This document shows, piece after piece, positions 39,599 through 52,900 of a stretch of DNA of 64,000 bases. The stretch is from Lycorma delicatula (taxonomy: Eukaryota > Arthropoda > Insecta > Hemiptera > Fulgoridae). Numbering within the stretch: the first letter of the stretch is position 1; every line of letters starts with the position of its first letter. Below the pieces are notes generated by a model. It searched no databases. It was not told the origin of the DNA and saw nothing but the letters and a program-made list of their open reading frames with translations. The stretch lies in assembly GCF_047948215.1 (NCBI RefSeq), contig NC_134461.1, positions 84,592,103 through 84,656,102 of the forward strand. Direction: 5' to 3'. Made by a program: the position numbers and the translations under genes.

Positions 39599-42500
39599 AC
39601 AAGATGTAACTTTATGTCAATACAGGCAATACATAAAATTATATTTCATGTTTCTGTGTTTAGCTTTTTTTATTTCTTGAAGAGTGAGATGCTCCGTGTA
39701 GTGGACAGCTTTAGTCGTACCTCAGCCATCCCTGCCAGTATTTAGCCTATTGCCATAACAGTAGTCATATTTTTTGTTAGAACTTTTTAAATTTTAATCT
39801 GTATAGAATCTTTTTAAATAGCTCCTTTGGCCTATAACCAAATTTATCCCTGAAATTAACCAAATATAAGAAAAATAAGTATTTATCGTGTATGGGTATT
39901 AACAGTATTTCAAATTAATAATCACAACAGTTGATTCAGAAGTCACATTTAAAAATGTTTCTTTCTTATTAAATACTTTTCCTGTTTAAAGGTTTAAAAA
40001 AGATACAAATGTTAATTAGTAGCCAAAATTTAATATCTTCTGCTATATTAACTTTATTTTGGTAGTCTATCTATTAAACTTTCTACCTGAAAAAAAAGTA
40101 AAAGTCGTGTAATGGAAACAAAATTTCTAATTTACACAAAACTACAAAAAATTATTAGTTAATATTTTAGGAGAGATAAGGAGGTTTAGTTTTATTCCTT
40201 CGGGGTACTAGGATGCTGCTGTCTCCAATATTATGTATGGTCCTCCATATCACACCAAGAATGTGTTGGCTGTAAAGTTTACAGCCTACATTGTAGAACT
40301 GAAAATAGGGAAGAAAAGCTCAATGTATTTAAAAAGATGTGGATAGTGAGAGCAGACAATTTACCCTGAGAGAAATGCGGTATGAGATGAACAACCTCTC
40401 CCAGAGGAGAACTTTGAATTAGGGGTTTTCTCTCTAGAGTGCCTACTCTACTGCCGTAATCTCTTAATGAGAATGATTTTTGCCCAGATGGGAATAGCAT
40501 GTTGTTGATCAACAATTTTGCATCACTGAATTTGCTTAGGACGTGGAATTATGCAAATAAAATGTGAGTTATCTGTTAGATTTTTTTCACTGAAGGTTTA
40601 TTTAGTAATAAAAAATCTCAATTTTATTTACCTATCCATTCTGTCCATCCATCAAGTCCTGTATTTAAAAAAGAGATATTTTAATTATTTATTATTTTTG
40701 TATATTAACCACACCTTACTTTTTATTGTAGCTAGTAAATTTGTTATTCTATAATTATCTAATAATTAATTGAATGAATGGATCTCTCTGAAATGATTAT
40801 AACTTTCCAACATAGATTCATCCAAATGGACCTAAGAAGAGCCTATCACATTTATGATTCAATTCTGTAATTTAGCAGATTTGTTTATATAACTGCATTA
40901 CCAAGTTCTAAATTACATTCGGTGAAAACTTTAACTATAGAAATAGTACATTTTTGAATAGATGTATATTTAAGATAAAAATAAAAAACACCGTGATTGG
41001 TATAGAATTGATAAATTGTAATATAATTTAATCGGTTTTTCTTTCTTTTTTTGAAGGGAGAGACAAATAACCACCACTTAATATTTTTACCTGATTAGCC
41101 AAAAAAAAGAGCATGTTAACTATTTTCTCATAATTGTTTTCTTATTGAAATTCAAAAATGTATGTAATCAAATTTTGAGACAGAACTTATTCATCCTCTG
41201 AAGTAATACCTTACGGTGGTTCCATAGGCTTAACAGAAAAAAGAAGACTATTAAAAACATTTAATAACAAAAAATGGAAGTAAAGCAGAGAGAATAAAAT
41301 AATAATAAAACACATTTTAGAAAGAAATAGATGTAAAAAATTGATATTAACCATTTGAAGCGGGAATGTTGAGAGTTCTGTCTTATTCTTTAGACATACA
41401 AGGAAAGTTGTAAGATTTAATTTGCCAAGTTATGAAAATGCAGAAGATAGTGATTTGTTAATTTTCAAGTAGAAACAAAACTTTAAGTGGCATTCAGATA
41501 GTGAAAGTACAAATTTTTATTACTAAGATATTTTTGTAAACCTTAAATGCAGTCAATATGAAAAATAAATATTATATCTTTATAAATCATAATGAACATT
41601 TAAAGTATTTTATTTTCTGTTTGCTGTTATGTAGAGTTTGTTTTTCCAGATGTTTGTATATTTACTAATGCAGTATTACATGTTTACTCCTGAGAATACT
41701 ACTTTTGTTAAAAGGAAACATAAAAAAAATTATACAAATATTTGTTGATTGTTGCATTAATTGATGTTTTTAGATCAGTTGATTTTTTTTTACTTTGTGT
41801 TAAAATTATGGACTTAAAAAAATATATTTTTATGAATCACATTATTGAATGTTACATATAAGACATAGGCAAGTAGTAGACATCCTAAATATTAACAGAA
41901 ATTATGAACAACTGTATTTTTAAACAAAATTATGACAAATAATAATAAAGGGGTATTTTAAATAAATAAGAAATTTTATTTAGTTATTAAGTTACAGTTG
42001 TATACATTCATTTAATTATTGTTTATAAAGATTTTGAGTTTTTAAATTTTTTTTCATATTTATTTAAACTTCTATTCACCATTGTTCTATACGGAATTAT
42101 AGCAATATCAGAATCAATCTTTAGCATTCAAATTGTATGCAAAAAGTAACTAATTGACTATTAACAGAAAAAAAAAATTAAAAATGTTTATTTTATCAGC
42201 CATACCTTTAACTTCTTAGACAGTTTTCATTTTTATAGACACATTTATCATAACAATATTCCATTTTCATAGAATATAGCCACCTTGGAAAGGAAGCTCT
42301 TCAAATGAAAAGCAGATAAAAATCACTAAGAACTAAATTGTAGATCCATTTGTTCCCAGTAAGATATGAGTTATTAGGTTTGTGCAGCATCCAAGCACTA
42401 TTATAAAGCAATGCAATGCCACAAATAAAGATGCTCTCTGTAGTTCTAAATCACTTAACACAGAAAATTTTCAGAAAAGACCACCAGGCAAGGGACAAAA

Positions 42501-44184
42501 TCATGAGCCATTTGTTCTGAAGTTTTGAGTTCTGGTCAATGCATGTACCAAATCATCATTGATCAAGGATTATATAATCTATGCGATTACATTTTTATCC
42601 TGAAAGTTGCCATTAAAGTTTGATGAAGCACGATAAGATCTCTCATATTTTCATTTAATGTTGTACATCATCTAATCTAATTTACTTTTTACATTGAATA
42701 TGGTGAAAATTATTTTAAAAAATAATCTCTGCTAATGAATTAATCTGTTTAGATTTACAATGGATATCGAACTTAAAATTTCTTGTCTATTAATATCAGT
42801 TTAAGCAGCTCAGGAAATTCTGATTTTCTCATATGTTTAAACCATGATTGAATTAAATTTTGTGTTTTGATAAATCTATTTTTCTCTGGCTGTTTATCTA
42901 AAAATAAACTTAGCTTTTACAATAATTAATATATTTTGCTTTTTTTATTATTGCCCAGGTGACTTTTTTTTTAATACATTTGCCCTATCTCCAGTAAGGA
43001 TATATCTCACTTTATGTTTATGTTCATTATTGGCATCACCTGTGTGCATATGTGTCATTGATGGTTTAAGCATTAGTTTTCCATGCAGAAGATTGATAGT
43101 GCACGATTCAGCTGAACCAGTTATAGTTTAACACTAATAACTAACCAGCCACCATTTTTTTTTGGGGTTCATCTAGATATCATAATTCATTTATTTTCAA
43201 GTTTCAGGTATACTAAAATTACACGAGCAAGGGATGCGGTGTTTACAGACTCTGAATCAAATTTGCACAAGATGTCTGGAGATTTCCAGTGTCACAAATT
43301 TATAAAAAAAAAAAATAATAATCACTAACTTTTACTTTGTTAGGTTTTATTTGTTTAACTTATAAACTTATCCAGAATACCATAAGTTATTAACTCTTTT
43401 AATCAACAGTCCTTCTTAATGGGGGTTCTTTCTTATAAGTCAGCGTATTGCACAGAAATAATTATAAAATTGTTTTAATAATTGTAAAATTGTTGAGGGA
43501 ATAAAATTGTTTTTTATACAAAAAGGTTAGAATTTGATTATCTATTGCTCATTTTTGAGGGAGAGATACTGAGACCCAGTTTTACCAAAATGGTACTTAG
43601 TCTATTAGGTTTATGTACAACTATTAGTCAGGAATCGGAGTCCTCAAGATGATCTTTTTTTTTTTAAAGCAGCCATCATACTAGTTAAAACTGTTATCCT
43701 GGCTTTATCTTAATCAGGCTTTTATACATATTTCAATAAAATGAAAAAAATGTCTAATCTTTATTAGATAGTTGGTTATGTTATTCAGATTTTATTAGTA
43801 GATTTCATAAGAAAGCTACCTATTGTAATGGGCACCATGATTTAACTTCCGAAAAATTTTGACATATCTTCGTGTTTCATATCTCCCAGACCCTAAAATC
43901 ACTGTCAGCTCAAAAGTTTACATATGTATATTTATATATTTTACTTTCGTGGACATAATAACCACCATAATTTTGTACCAATCACTTTCAAATTTTTCCC
44001 TAAAAATAACTCCACCCAAAATCTCAGTTGAGTTTGTTAACAACCAAAATCGGAACATGGGAACATATAAAAAGTTGTAAAACATTGTCATGAAATAATT
44101 CATCTTATTAGTCATTTTTTATGTTTGCTAATGTACACATTGCAATCGGTTAAACTAGTGAACAATAAGAGACTGCCGCATGAC
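39599..44184. other. Intergenic A+T-rich DNA
   Basis: No gene recognised. 40190-40520 and 42240-42640 are less A+T-rich and may be eroded repeats. 43830-44110 also looks repeat-like, but none shows ends or coding motifs. One SINE tail lies at 41185-41252. Confidence 0.45.
41185..41252 (+). mobile_element. Isolated SINE 3' tail
   Basis: TTCATCCTCTGAAGTAATAC then CTTACGGTGGTTCCATAGGC and TTAACAGAAAAAAGAAG: the tail shared by SINE-A and one SINE-B copy, with no body attached. It could be a heavily 5'-truncated SINE or the end of the LINE that supplied the tail. Confidence 0.65.
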
Positions 44185-44390
44185 CGGATGAGATGAGGAT
44201 GATATGTATGACATGTCAACGAGTTGTAGTCTTGTACATACTCTGACTGACCATTCCTGAGATATGTGGTTAATTGAACCCCCAACCACTGAATTAGACT
44301 GATATCCACTGTCTAGTATTCAATCCATATAAAAGCAATTAGCTTTTATTAGGATTCGACTTTGAAAATCAGCTGCTAAGCAACTGATTG
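44185..44390 (-). mobile_element. SINE-A, diverged
   Basis: Reverse-strand copy: box B region AGGATTCGACTTTGAAAATC with AATCAGCTG core, TCTAGTATTCAATCCATATA, GTGGTTAATTGAACCC, CATTCCTGAG and TAGTCTTGTAC. The ends are eroded and no TSD is visible. Confidence 0.75.
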
Positions 44391-45039
44391 TAACGACGTA
44401 TTTTATTTAGGAAATTGGAGAAAATAAAGCAAAAAATTATTGAAAAAGCAGGGATCAGAGGCATTAAGAAAATTGAAAGAGAATATGAAGAAACAGTTAA
44501 GGAAAGCATTGGATGAAAATGAAAAATCTGTAACAAGAAAATCAATTTTAAACTTGCATGGAATTTTCATTTGAGTATCGAGAGATTACAAGAAAGTATA
44601 TAATGTTAACTATTCATCAGTTTTATATATATTTGATAATTAAAACTTAAAATATCTCGCACTAAAGATTCTAACTCGTGGACATATGAAGGGATGAATT
44701 TGTAGACATCCTTTTTCATACAGTGGCGTCCAAGGGGACAGTGTGGCACCTTTCGTGCCTGACCAGCTTTAACTTTAAATTATACTTAGGATGCCTCTGG
44801 ATCTACTTGTTGAATTAAAAATGTTCATGGGTTTGAGCTGGAATAGAGACAGCTATCACAGGATTAGAAATGTATAACTGTAGCACTGAACTATATTGGC
44901 ATTTTGACTACACACAGTCTAACTGCTCTTCATGAATGCATTTTTTGTGTTCAATAATCTGTAATGTTAATTTTTTGGACTTTGTGACAACAATTTAAAT
45001 AATAAAAAATGTAAATTTATTACCCATTTAAAAAAAATT

Positions 45040-45133
45040 CATATAAGCATTATCAAAAAATTATGTTATTGATTCTTTTATTATTTCATATACGCATTAT
45101 CAAAAAATTATGTTATTGATTCTTTTATTATTT
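45040..45133. repeat. 47-bp tandem duplication
   Basis: Two adjacent 47-base units (45040-45086 and 45087-45133) starting CATATAAGCATTATC and CATATACGCATTATC, differing at one base. A recent local duplication; no gene is nearby. Confidence 0.9.
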
Positions 45134-45529
45134 GGCACTGTATACATTTGTTATTATAATTCTAACTTTAAGGTTCACTCTGTGTTGACAGTTGTGGAGT
45201 ATGCTTGAGATAGTTTCTTTTCTATCGCTTTTGGAGGATGTCATTGTTACTTATTTGGCATGAAATACATTATCAAGTTAAAAATATCCTTAATAGTATT
45301 TCAAACTCTTTACCATTTTTAATCCTTTATCTTAAGTTAAAGATTATATATAATTCAGCTATCATTTGTGTATCTTTTGAAAAAAATTAAAAATCTAAAT
45401 CTTTTGAAAATATTACACTTAAAATTTAGTATGCTTGGACAGTTCTGAGTGCAATAATAATTATGAGACAGAAAACAACTAAAATGTGAAACTATGTAGC
45501 CTTCAAAACAAAAGCTAAATCATTCAAAA

Positions 45530-45916
45530 TCACCAAACATCATAGTTTTTTGCCAAGATCGGCAAAAAGAGTGAATTTTTCAAAACCTGTGGAATCACAT
45601 TTCTGATTTCAGATGCAGCAGAATTCCCAAAAAATACATAACATAATTTGTTACGGTCAATTGTGCATTCAAGAGATCTACATCCAGAAGTACATGGATA
45701 TGATAGAGTGTTGTCTTGTGGAACCTTTTTCAGTTCACTGACTTTTAACATATAAGACTGTAGAGCTATTGCTCTCAACTCAACTAAAACTGATGAGAGG
45801 TCTGAGTTGATATTTTCGATGATTTCTGTTGTTTGAAGGATTTTTAATACCATTAGAATTGGAATATCGAGGACTTGCAGTCTCGACTGACTATTATAGC
45901 TGATATGAGTGGGCAT
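45530..45916 (-). pseudogene. Unassigned 128-codon reading frame
   Basis: The longest frame in the Msh6-Vav gap. The product has an even amino-acid mix (SELKKVPQDNTLSYPCTSGC, then RSLECTIDRNKLCYVFFG) unlike translated A+T-rich noise. I do not recognise it, see no flanking domain and find no splice-linked partner. More probably a TE relic than a host exon. Confidence 0.3.
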
Positions 45917-47593
45917 TTCAAATGCCTAATCGACATGTAGATCATTAAATAACGTGGTTGAAGCTAGACAACAACATTTAAAACTATTGAACTTGGGCAA
46001 AGATAGGCAGAATTATGAATTTCAGAGATTTTAAAATTAATTTTTTTACAATTTAAACAAATTTTAATACAGGTTTTCTGCAGAAAATGAAAATAAGAAT
46101 ATAATACAATCATTCTGGGTGATGGTCATATGTTCATTTTTCTAGTGCAAAAAGGAAATTTTTAGGAAACGCTAAAGTATATTAAATAAAGAATTAAAAG
46201 ATATAACCTGAAAAAAATAGCTAGAATTAAAGTTATTAGCCAAGATATTGACAGATAGCTGTTAAAATTACAATAGCAATTAGCTGGTTTTACAACTCTA
46301 CTACAAATCTCTAAATGTAGGTAAACTAAACTTATCAGCGTACAATTTTTTTTCATTTAAATTTAATTATAAAATAATGTAATGATATTCTATTATTTTA
46401 TAAGTTTTGTGGTTATATTACTTCCCTGAAGATTATTCAGATGCTTTAGATACTCAAGAGTAATATCTTGTATAATATCAATTGTAAATTCTACATTGAA
46501 ATAAAAATATTAAAGATGTTGGGAGTTCAAGTTGCCCATCAACTTGAAATATTATGAATACTTGACAATTAACCCATAAGGTATCTAGGTCTTCACTGAA
46601 TTCAGTTGTAGGCGCTGTCAGTTGGTACTCTGTGCTTTAATATTCTAGCTGAACACAGGTCTGTTCTAATAAATCCTCTAAATGTGTACTTTCAGTGCAT
46701 TATACATCTGGACAGGGATCTGAGTTGTGCTGCTAGTGAGGCACACATGTGAATCTATTCTCTCTACTGTCTGTCCTATAAAGTAGTTGTGAAGGGCCAA
46801 TATTTTATCTGGTTTAAGGTGAGAACAGTATCACTTCTATTTGAGGTCCTCAGCAAAATGGCATTATTCTGCTGTGCTGTTGGTGACTCTGCTGGCATTC
46901 CACAAAAGCATTTTCAGCATCTCCCTAATTGTAACATGTGAATGAGAAGAGGCTTGCTTTCCAAGTTGTCAAAAGAAACTCTGTCATTTGTTTGCCATGT
47001 GAAAAAAGAATGATTTTCTTACTACTCATTATTTTACTGTAAGCGAACTTATAAACTTTTCATTCTCTCAATTTAAACACTTGTAAAACTACTATTGTCT
47101 TACAAAGACAAAAATAATAAACTTATTGATTATCATAACAATTATTTGTTCCTCTTAGACAAAAATGATAATCTTTTTAGGGAAGATTACAAGGAAAATC
47201 TAAAAATGATTGAGGTATGGTGAGTCACTTACCAAATAAAATTCTAGTTTTTACACAATTTTGGATTATGAATTTCAACTTGATCCAGGTTTACTCTTTT
47301 ATTTATAGTTCAAAGAGAAAACTTTTGGTATTTTGTAGAATGTTGCAATTTTTGTGAAAGATTTTATTTGTATCCTTCAATTCAAATTATATTTAGCCCT
47401 CAGGAGTTTGTAATTAAAAACAATTTCCTTCCCTTGATATTCTTTTGGAAATGTCAAATTTCACCTTCTAGAAATTCAGAAGAGAATTTGTTATAAATGA
47501 ATCAATTAAAACTTTCTGTAGATTTATTGTGCACCTTTAGTGCAACATTTTAGAAGTGAGTGAAAAAATTATTTTATTACAGTACTAGTACTT

Positions 47594-48130
47594 GCCCACT
47601 GGGCTGTCTAGTAGTAAACTTATCATTGCAAATAACTCACTTGTTTAACAGCTGATTTTTAAAGCAAAGGTTTTCAGCTTCAAATCCTAGTAAGGTTAGT
47701 TGCTTTTATATGGATTTGAATACTAGACAATAGACAGGTAAGCTTTGGTGGTTGGGGTTTAATTAACCATAATCTCGGATGGTTGACTTTTCTTTTTCTG
47801 TTTAGCCTACAGAACCACTATTAGGAATTACTTCAGAGAATGAAATGTATGATTGTAAATGAAGTCTAGTCTCGGGTTGACTGTTCCTGAGATGTGTGGT
47901 TAATTGAAACCCAACCACCAAAGAACACCAGTATTCATGATCTAGTATTCAAATTCGTATAAAAGTAAACTTTTACTAGGATTTGAACCTTAGAACTCTC
48001 AATTTCAAAATCAGCTGATTTGCAATGATGAGTTCACAACTAGACCAACCCAGTGGGTTAGGAATAGTTGACCCGAGTCTGTTCAAGACTACACTTAATT
48101 TACATCATATTCATCTCATTGGGTGGGAGA
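47594..48130 (+). mobile_element. SINE-A copy interrupted by another SINE-A
   Basis: Forward-strand SINE-A from GCCCACTGGGCTGTCTAGTA (head) through CAAATCCTAGTAAGG (box B) and GGTTTAATTAACCATAATCT to ATGGTTGAC (ends 47787). It resumes at 48064 with ATAGTTGACCCGAGTCTGTT then CAAGACTACACTTAATTTAC. The two halves are colinear with the intact copies, so the piece between them is an insertion. Confidence 0.85.
47788..48063 (-). mobile_element. SINE-A nested in a SINE-A of opposite strand
   Basis: Complete reverse-strand copy, from tail (CTGTTTAGCC at left) to head (TAGACCAACCCAGTGGGTTA at right), including AATCAGCTGATT. The 9-base flanks ATGGTTGAC (47779-47787) and ATAGTTGAC (48064-48072) differ at one base and are the likely TSD. 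Confidence 0.88.
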
Positions 48131-49694
48131 GGAATTGTTTATTGTTCACTAGTTGAACATGTTGCAACATACATATTAGGAAAAAAAAATTACACTACCT
48201 TATTTCATAAAGTAAACATAACTGCTTGATTTTGAATTCCCAACACTTGGTCTCTGCAAGGGACCATTTCTATTTATTTTAGTAAATGAACCATTTAGAG
48301 GTAGTAAATCAGAATAATATTGTTTTACTTTTTCTATTTATTATGTCTGGCATAACTCTTTAAACATGACACAAATGTTTAAATATATATATTCCATTAT
48401 TATTTCTTTATTTTTAATTTGTACATAAAATTTTAGTTGATGCCTTATCAATTTTTTCACATAGACAAAGTTACATCTATGATTTAATACAATCTTATCT
48501 TTAAGGAACTATAGGCCCTATTTCAGCCGCTGAGAGATGAATTTTTGTAGTTTGTGAAAAATACCGAGCCTGCCTGACGGATTTGAAATCTGGGATAAAA
48601 TAATTACAATTTTTTAATAGTTATACGATTTATATTTTTTTATACATTAACGTTGTAATTTTTTTATGGTTTTCTTGATAATTTCCAGAAAAATGTTGCA
48701 GAATATTTTTATTTAATTAAGCGTGCGGTAGTACACGTAACTTCGCTAAGATGTGATGTATAGTGTATAATTACGCAAAGATCTAAATGAATTTTTTATT
48801 ATAATGTAATTTCACATTTAGTCATAACTGTACTTAGCTATTTGGAAACCTTGTAATGAGTAACTTTTCCTTTAAATAAGATACATTTTTTTAATACTCG
48901 AGTTATCACCAACGTTTTAGTTTTATTATTAAAGCTATGACCAAGGTAAAAGTTATAATTCATTTAATGTCAAAAATTGTTAATTTTTATTATCATACAT
49001 ATAATTCTATTAATGATACATAATGCCAATATTAAAAACGACGATAATAAGCCCTAAACTGAACGAAAGCTTACAACGTGTAGTATCAGAAAATGTAAAG
49101 TAGTTTTAATAGTTCATTTGAAATTGTGTAATACCAACATTGCGTTAACGAAAACAACGCCTAATTTTTATGAAATGGTAAACCCCAAAGATATATTTAT
49201 TCAGTATTTTAATGATCTTATTTTATTAAAAATGAATAATATTATTTCTGTTGGTTATAATCTTACATTTAATAACAAGACTAAATTACATTCTTTGTAA
49301 TTATATTTTTTAAATATAATTTTAAGCTTAATTAACCGGATGAGTTTTTTTTGTACTTTGGCATTATTCGATATATGATTTATATAAAAACCTTTATTTT
49401 AGTATTTTTTATTATGTTTTGAAAATTAATGCCTTTATTTAGGTTTTTGCAATACAGTTTGTATTTCATTCATTTGTTCCATTCATTTATTTCATTCATT
49501 CCGCTAACATCAGTAGTAAGGATTATTAAAAAGGCAGTGGAAGGTCTTTGATGAGATTGTGAAGTAGTGAGGTTCTGTTGCATTTAGTAGCGCTAATGTA
49601 AACTCATTAATGACTTTATTTATGATTTCAAATTAGAAGTTTTGTGTGAACGAGTATTGTAATAGATGTTAACTTTTAATATTAACTAAAAAAT
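48131..49694. other. Region upstream of Vav
   Basis: A+T-rich. A SINE-B fragment lies at 48515-48600. The last 200 bases are presumably Vav 5' untranslated sequence and promoter, but no core-promoter element is convincing. Confidence 0.4.
48515..48600 (-). mobile_element. SINE-B fragment
   Basis: Reverse strand reads AGATTTCAAATCCGTCAGGC (box B region), AGGCTCGGTATTTTTCACAA then ACTACAAAAATTCATCTC. Same body as the other SINE-B copies, with a different 3' continuation (AGCGGCTGAAATAGGGCC). Confidence 0.55.
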
Positions 49695-49904
49695 ATGGCG
49701 AACGAGCTTTGGAAGGAGTGCGTTGCTTGGTTAACAAGGTGCAATGTTCTGAGACCTGATCACACAGCGAACTGGCCTGAAGCGACAATATCTGATTTAG
49801 CTTATACTTTGAGAGATGGTGTTCTTTTATGTAATTTATTAAATACACTGGATCCAGGCTCTATTGACATGAAGGATGTGAATCAAAAACCCCAAATGGC
49901 ACAA
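49695..49904 (+). CDS. Vav: Vav exon 1 coding part (CH domain start)
   Basis: ATG in AAATATGGC context; 70 codons; donor GTACGT after MAQ. Upstream, 49500-49694 is presumably 5' untranslated sequence. No convincing TATA or initiator could be chosen. Confidence 0.93.
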
Positions 49905-52900
49905 GTACGTTGTAATTATTTGTATTATTTTTGTTAAACATTTATTTGTTTTAGTTAGTTTGTAACTTTGCATTTGTAGTGTGACGACGAAACACTTATT
50001 TTACTTTGTCATTATTCATGGGTTGAATTGGAGTTAATTTTGGGTTTTATGATTTATTTTTGAAGATGGTTTACTAAACAGAGATTTTGAGTGATTTAAT
50101 GTTTACATGTTTAAACGATGATTATATTTTCCCATGACAGTCTTTTGACGTTAAATTATAAATTTCCCTTAAAATTATGTAGTAAACGACATTAAATTGA
50201 AAAAATGGGCTTTAAATTAGACTTAAATTGCTTATTATTAGCAATTTTTCTTTGATTCAATATTTTGATTTAAAATTTTTTGTATTAACATTGTTATAAA
50301 TTTATTTACTGGTTGCCTTACCATTACTACATTACAGTTCTGTTGTAAATGTTACATTTTATTAAATTTGTGTGTACTTTAATGAGTATTGAATGAAGTA
50401 ACCGCTTAATAATAGTTATGTCGACATGATTCAAAATATAAAAGCTTATGATGACTTAACTTGTGAAATATGTAAGACTAAAAAAGTTGAGGCTATAATC
50501 ATGTTATCATGTAGATTAAAAAATGTTTTCTCTTGTAGCTGTATCTAATCACAAGGTCCGAAAAGTACAAATCAAATGACAAGTCTGGTTTTGAGTATAC
50601 ATGCTATGTTTGACTGAAAATAGGTTGTGACTCTATGAAGGTTATCCTGTGATTTGCAAAGAAGTTATGCAAACAATGAAAATTTTTATATTTTTTTTAA
50701 GGATTCTGATTACTGAGATAATGTTTTTTTTCTACTTGAAAGAGGATGATTGGTTGTTAAACACCTTACTTCCAAACTTTTTCTCTTGCCAAAAAGAATT
50801 CCATTTCTTCTTAGCTAAGTTGTTTGTGGTAAATTTAAAACAGATTGTACAAATTTCCACGAAGTATATTAGAGGAAAAACCTTTTGCTGTAAAAATAAT
50901 TTCCTTTATAGAGTATAAAAAAATTGTTAAAATCGAAATGCAGTTCATATTTTAAAGCTTTTTGCAATACTAAAGTATTATTAAAATCGTTACTTTATAG
51001 GACCAAAAGATTGTCACAACTAACATTATATTGAAGCAGATTAAATCTGTCAAAAAGTATAGATTATCAGTACTCTAAAATTTTACATGGTCAACATGTG
51101 TAGTACATAAGTTATTTCTCCCCTGTTTTTTTAGTAGATTGCTGCTTTGTATAGGCTGTTATTTCTCCAGGTGGATAATCTCATTTATTTTTAAGTATGG
51201 AAGTTTACTTGATGTTTATTACTCTTCTTTGATTATTATACTTTTAAATCTGTTATTTGTGAAAGTTTCATTAATTTTATTTGGCAGATGAACCACAGCT
51301 GACATAAAATAGCTTAAAGTTAAATAACTTTTTAATATTTTCCATAAAAGTAACCTATAACACCACTTGTAATTTACAAATTTCCAGTTTAATTTTGTAC
51401 AGATACATAACATTTTTAACTCTGCTTTTCTAATTGTGTGAAAAAAATTTCTTGTCATAATTACAATTTTTGTATATTTTAATTTTATCAATTCCATAAT
51501 CAGTGGAGTTGATGGTTTATAGTACATGTTAATATGGTGTTCTATATTTATTAATTTTGCCATTGCATTAAAGATCAGAATAAATCACAAGTATGATTCA
51601 TTTACATTGTAGATTCAGTTCCTATTTTATTTTATATGTATGTACATTTTTTGTTTACTCCAAATTTTACTTATTTGATTGTATGAGTGTAAGACAAAAA
51701 ATATGAAATTCAGTTTTTACAAGAGTATAGTATTTTGCAAAAGAGTGTGGTAGTTTTATTTTCAAAACCCCTGAAGATATGCCTGTGATTGTGATATTGT
51801 CAACTGATTTACAAGATTGATGGATGTGCAGTAAAGGTGGATGCTATGAATTCAAAAAGTTATGGGAACATATATATATATTTCTCGCTGATTTAAAATT
51901 GCCATTTCAGAATATTTTTTTGATGTTTTATTATAGGCTAAAGGACTGAGTCTACATTAAAATTGCAAAGAAGGAATAAGAAATCAACAATTACATGAGG
52001 GCCCAATTGCAACTGATGCAAAAAAGTTTGCTTGTACAAAATTGGCCATACCTTACTACAGTTTTTAGTATTCGGAATACTAAAAACCTATTTTTTAATA
52101 CAAGTACCATTTTAAAATGAGCTTCAGAGTTCTGTGGATACGTGCTGATTTCTTTCATACATCATCAGCTTAACTTATTACAGCTACCATTATGAAAGAA
52201 GCAGTTTTTATTTTATACTAATTTAATGTTTAAAACATTTGAAAGATCTACTAACTGTGAAATGTAGTCAGATATATGCTTTTTTTAAATGAAGAAATGT
52301 AAAATCAACATTAATTAATTGGCAGATTTTTGTAGTATGAGTGTGAACAATGAACGATGATAATTGTGGAAAATGAGGCTACAATGAGTGGCCGTTTATC
52401 ATTAATAAGATTTGCTACAGCAACTTTGCGAACTAACAATTTATTGTTTTGCCATTTTCTTGTCACATTCCACAACTGTTCATGAATTTCAACTGTTCTT
52501 TATGAAACTGTGACATCACTAAAGTATCAGAAGAATGTTTACAGTAATACTGAGCCATACATTGTTGTCCAACCCTCTAGAGCCTAACATTTGAATAGGA
52601 ATAAATGGATCATCCTCCTTTAGCCCAGTTATACTTGGTTCCAAGTGACTTTAGTTTGTTCTTGTATTTGAAATGATTCCTTTTGCTGATTATGCTGTGA
52701 GTATGATGGGTACTCACTGCTCACTCACTGCTGTGAGTATGATGGGTAATGTGTCAAAAATGTTACTATGCAATATCTTCATTTTCTAATAGGCAGCATT
52801 CTTTGTGAAAACACAATTAGAAATTAGTTCTTTATTACAATAAATGCCACAGTATTGGTGGAGATTTAAATTGACAAGTAGTTTTAGGTTTCTCTTGCAA

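Larger units (their letters stand above)
44391..47593. other. Intergenic DNA, mostly unassigned
   Basis: Holds the 47-bp tandem duplication and the unassigned frame listed separately. 46580-47010 is less A+T-rich and includes a short frame MALFCCAVGDSAGIPQKHFQ with no supporting context. Confidence 0.4.

Noticed and set aside
46858..46960. Short Cys-rich frame (MALFCCAVGDSAG...) considered as a THAP-type start
   Set aside because: Lacks the full C2CH spacing and downstream AVPTIF-like motif; no supporting context.
50649..50918. 89-codon forward frame in Vav intron 1
   Set aside because: Phe/Leu/Lys-rich, no conserved motif, not in phase with Vav exons.
51219..51563. 114-codon reverse frame in Vav intron 1
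   Set aside because: No domain, composition as expected for A+T-rich intron.
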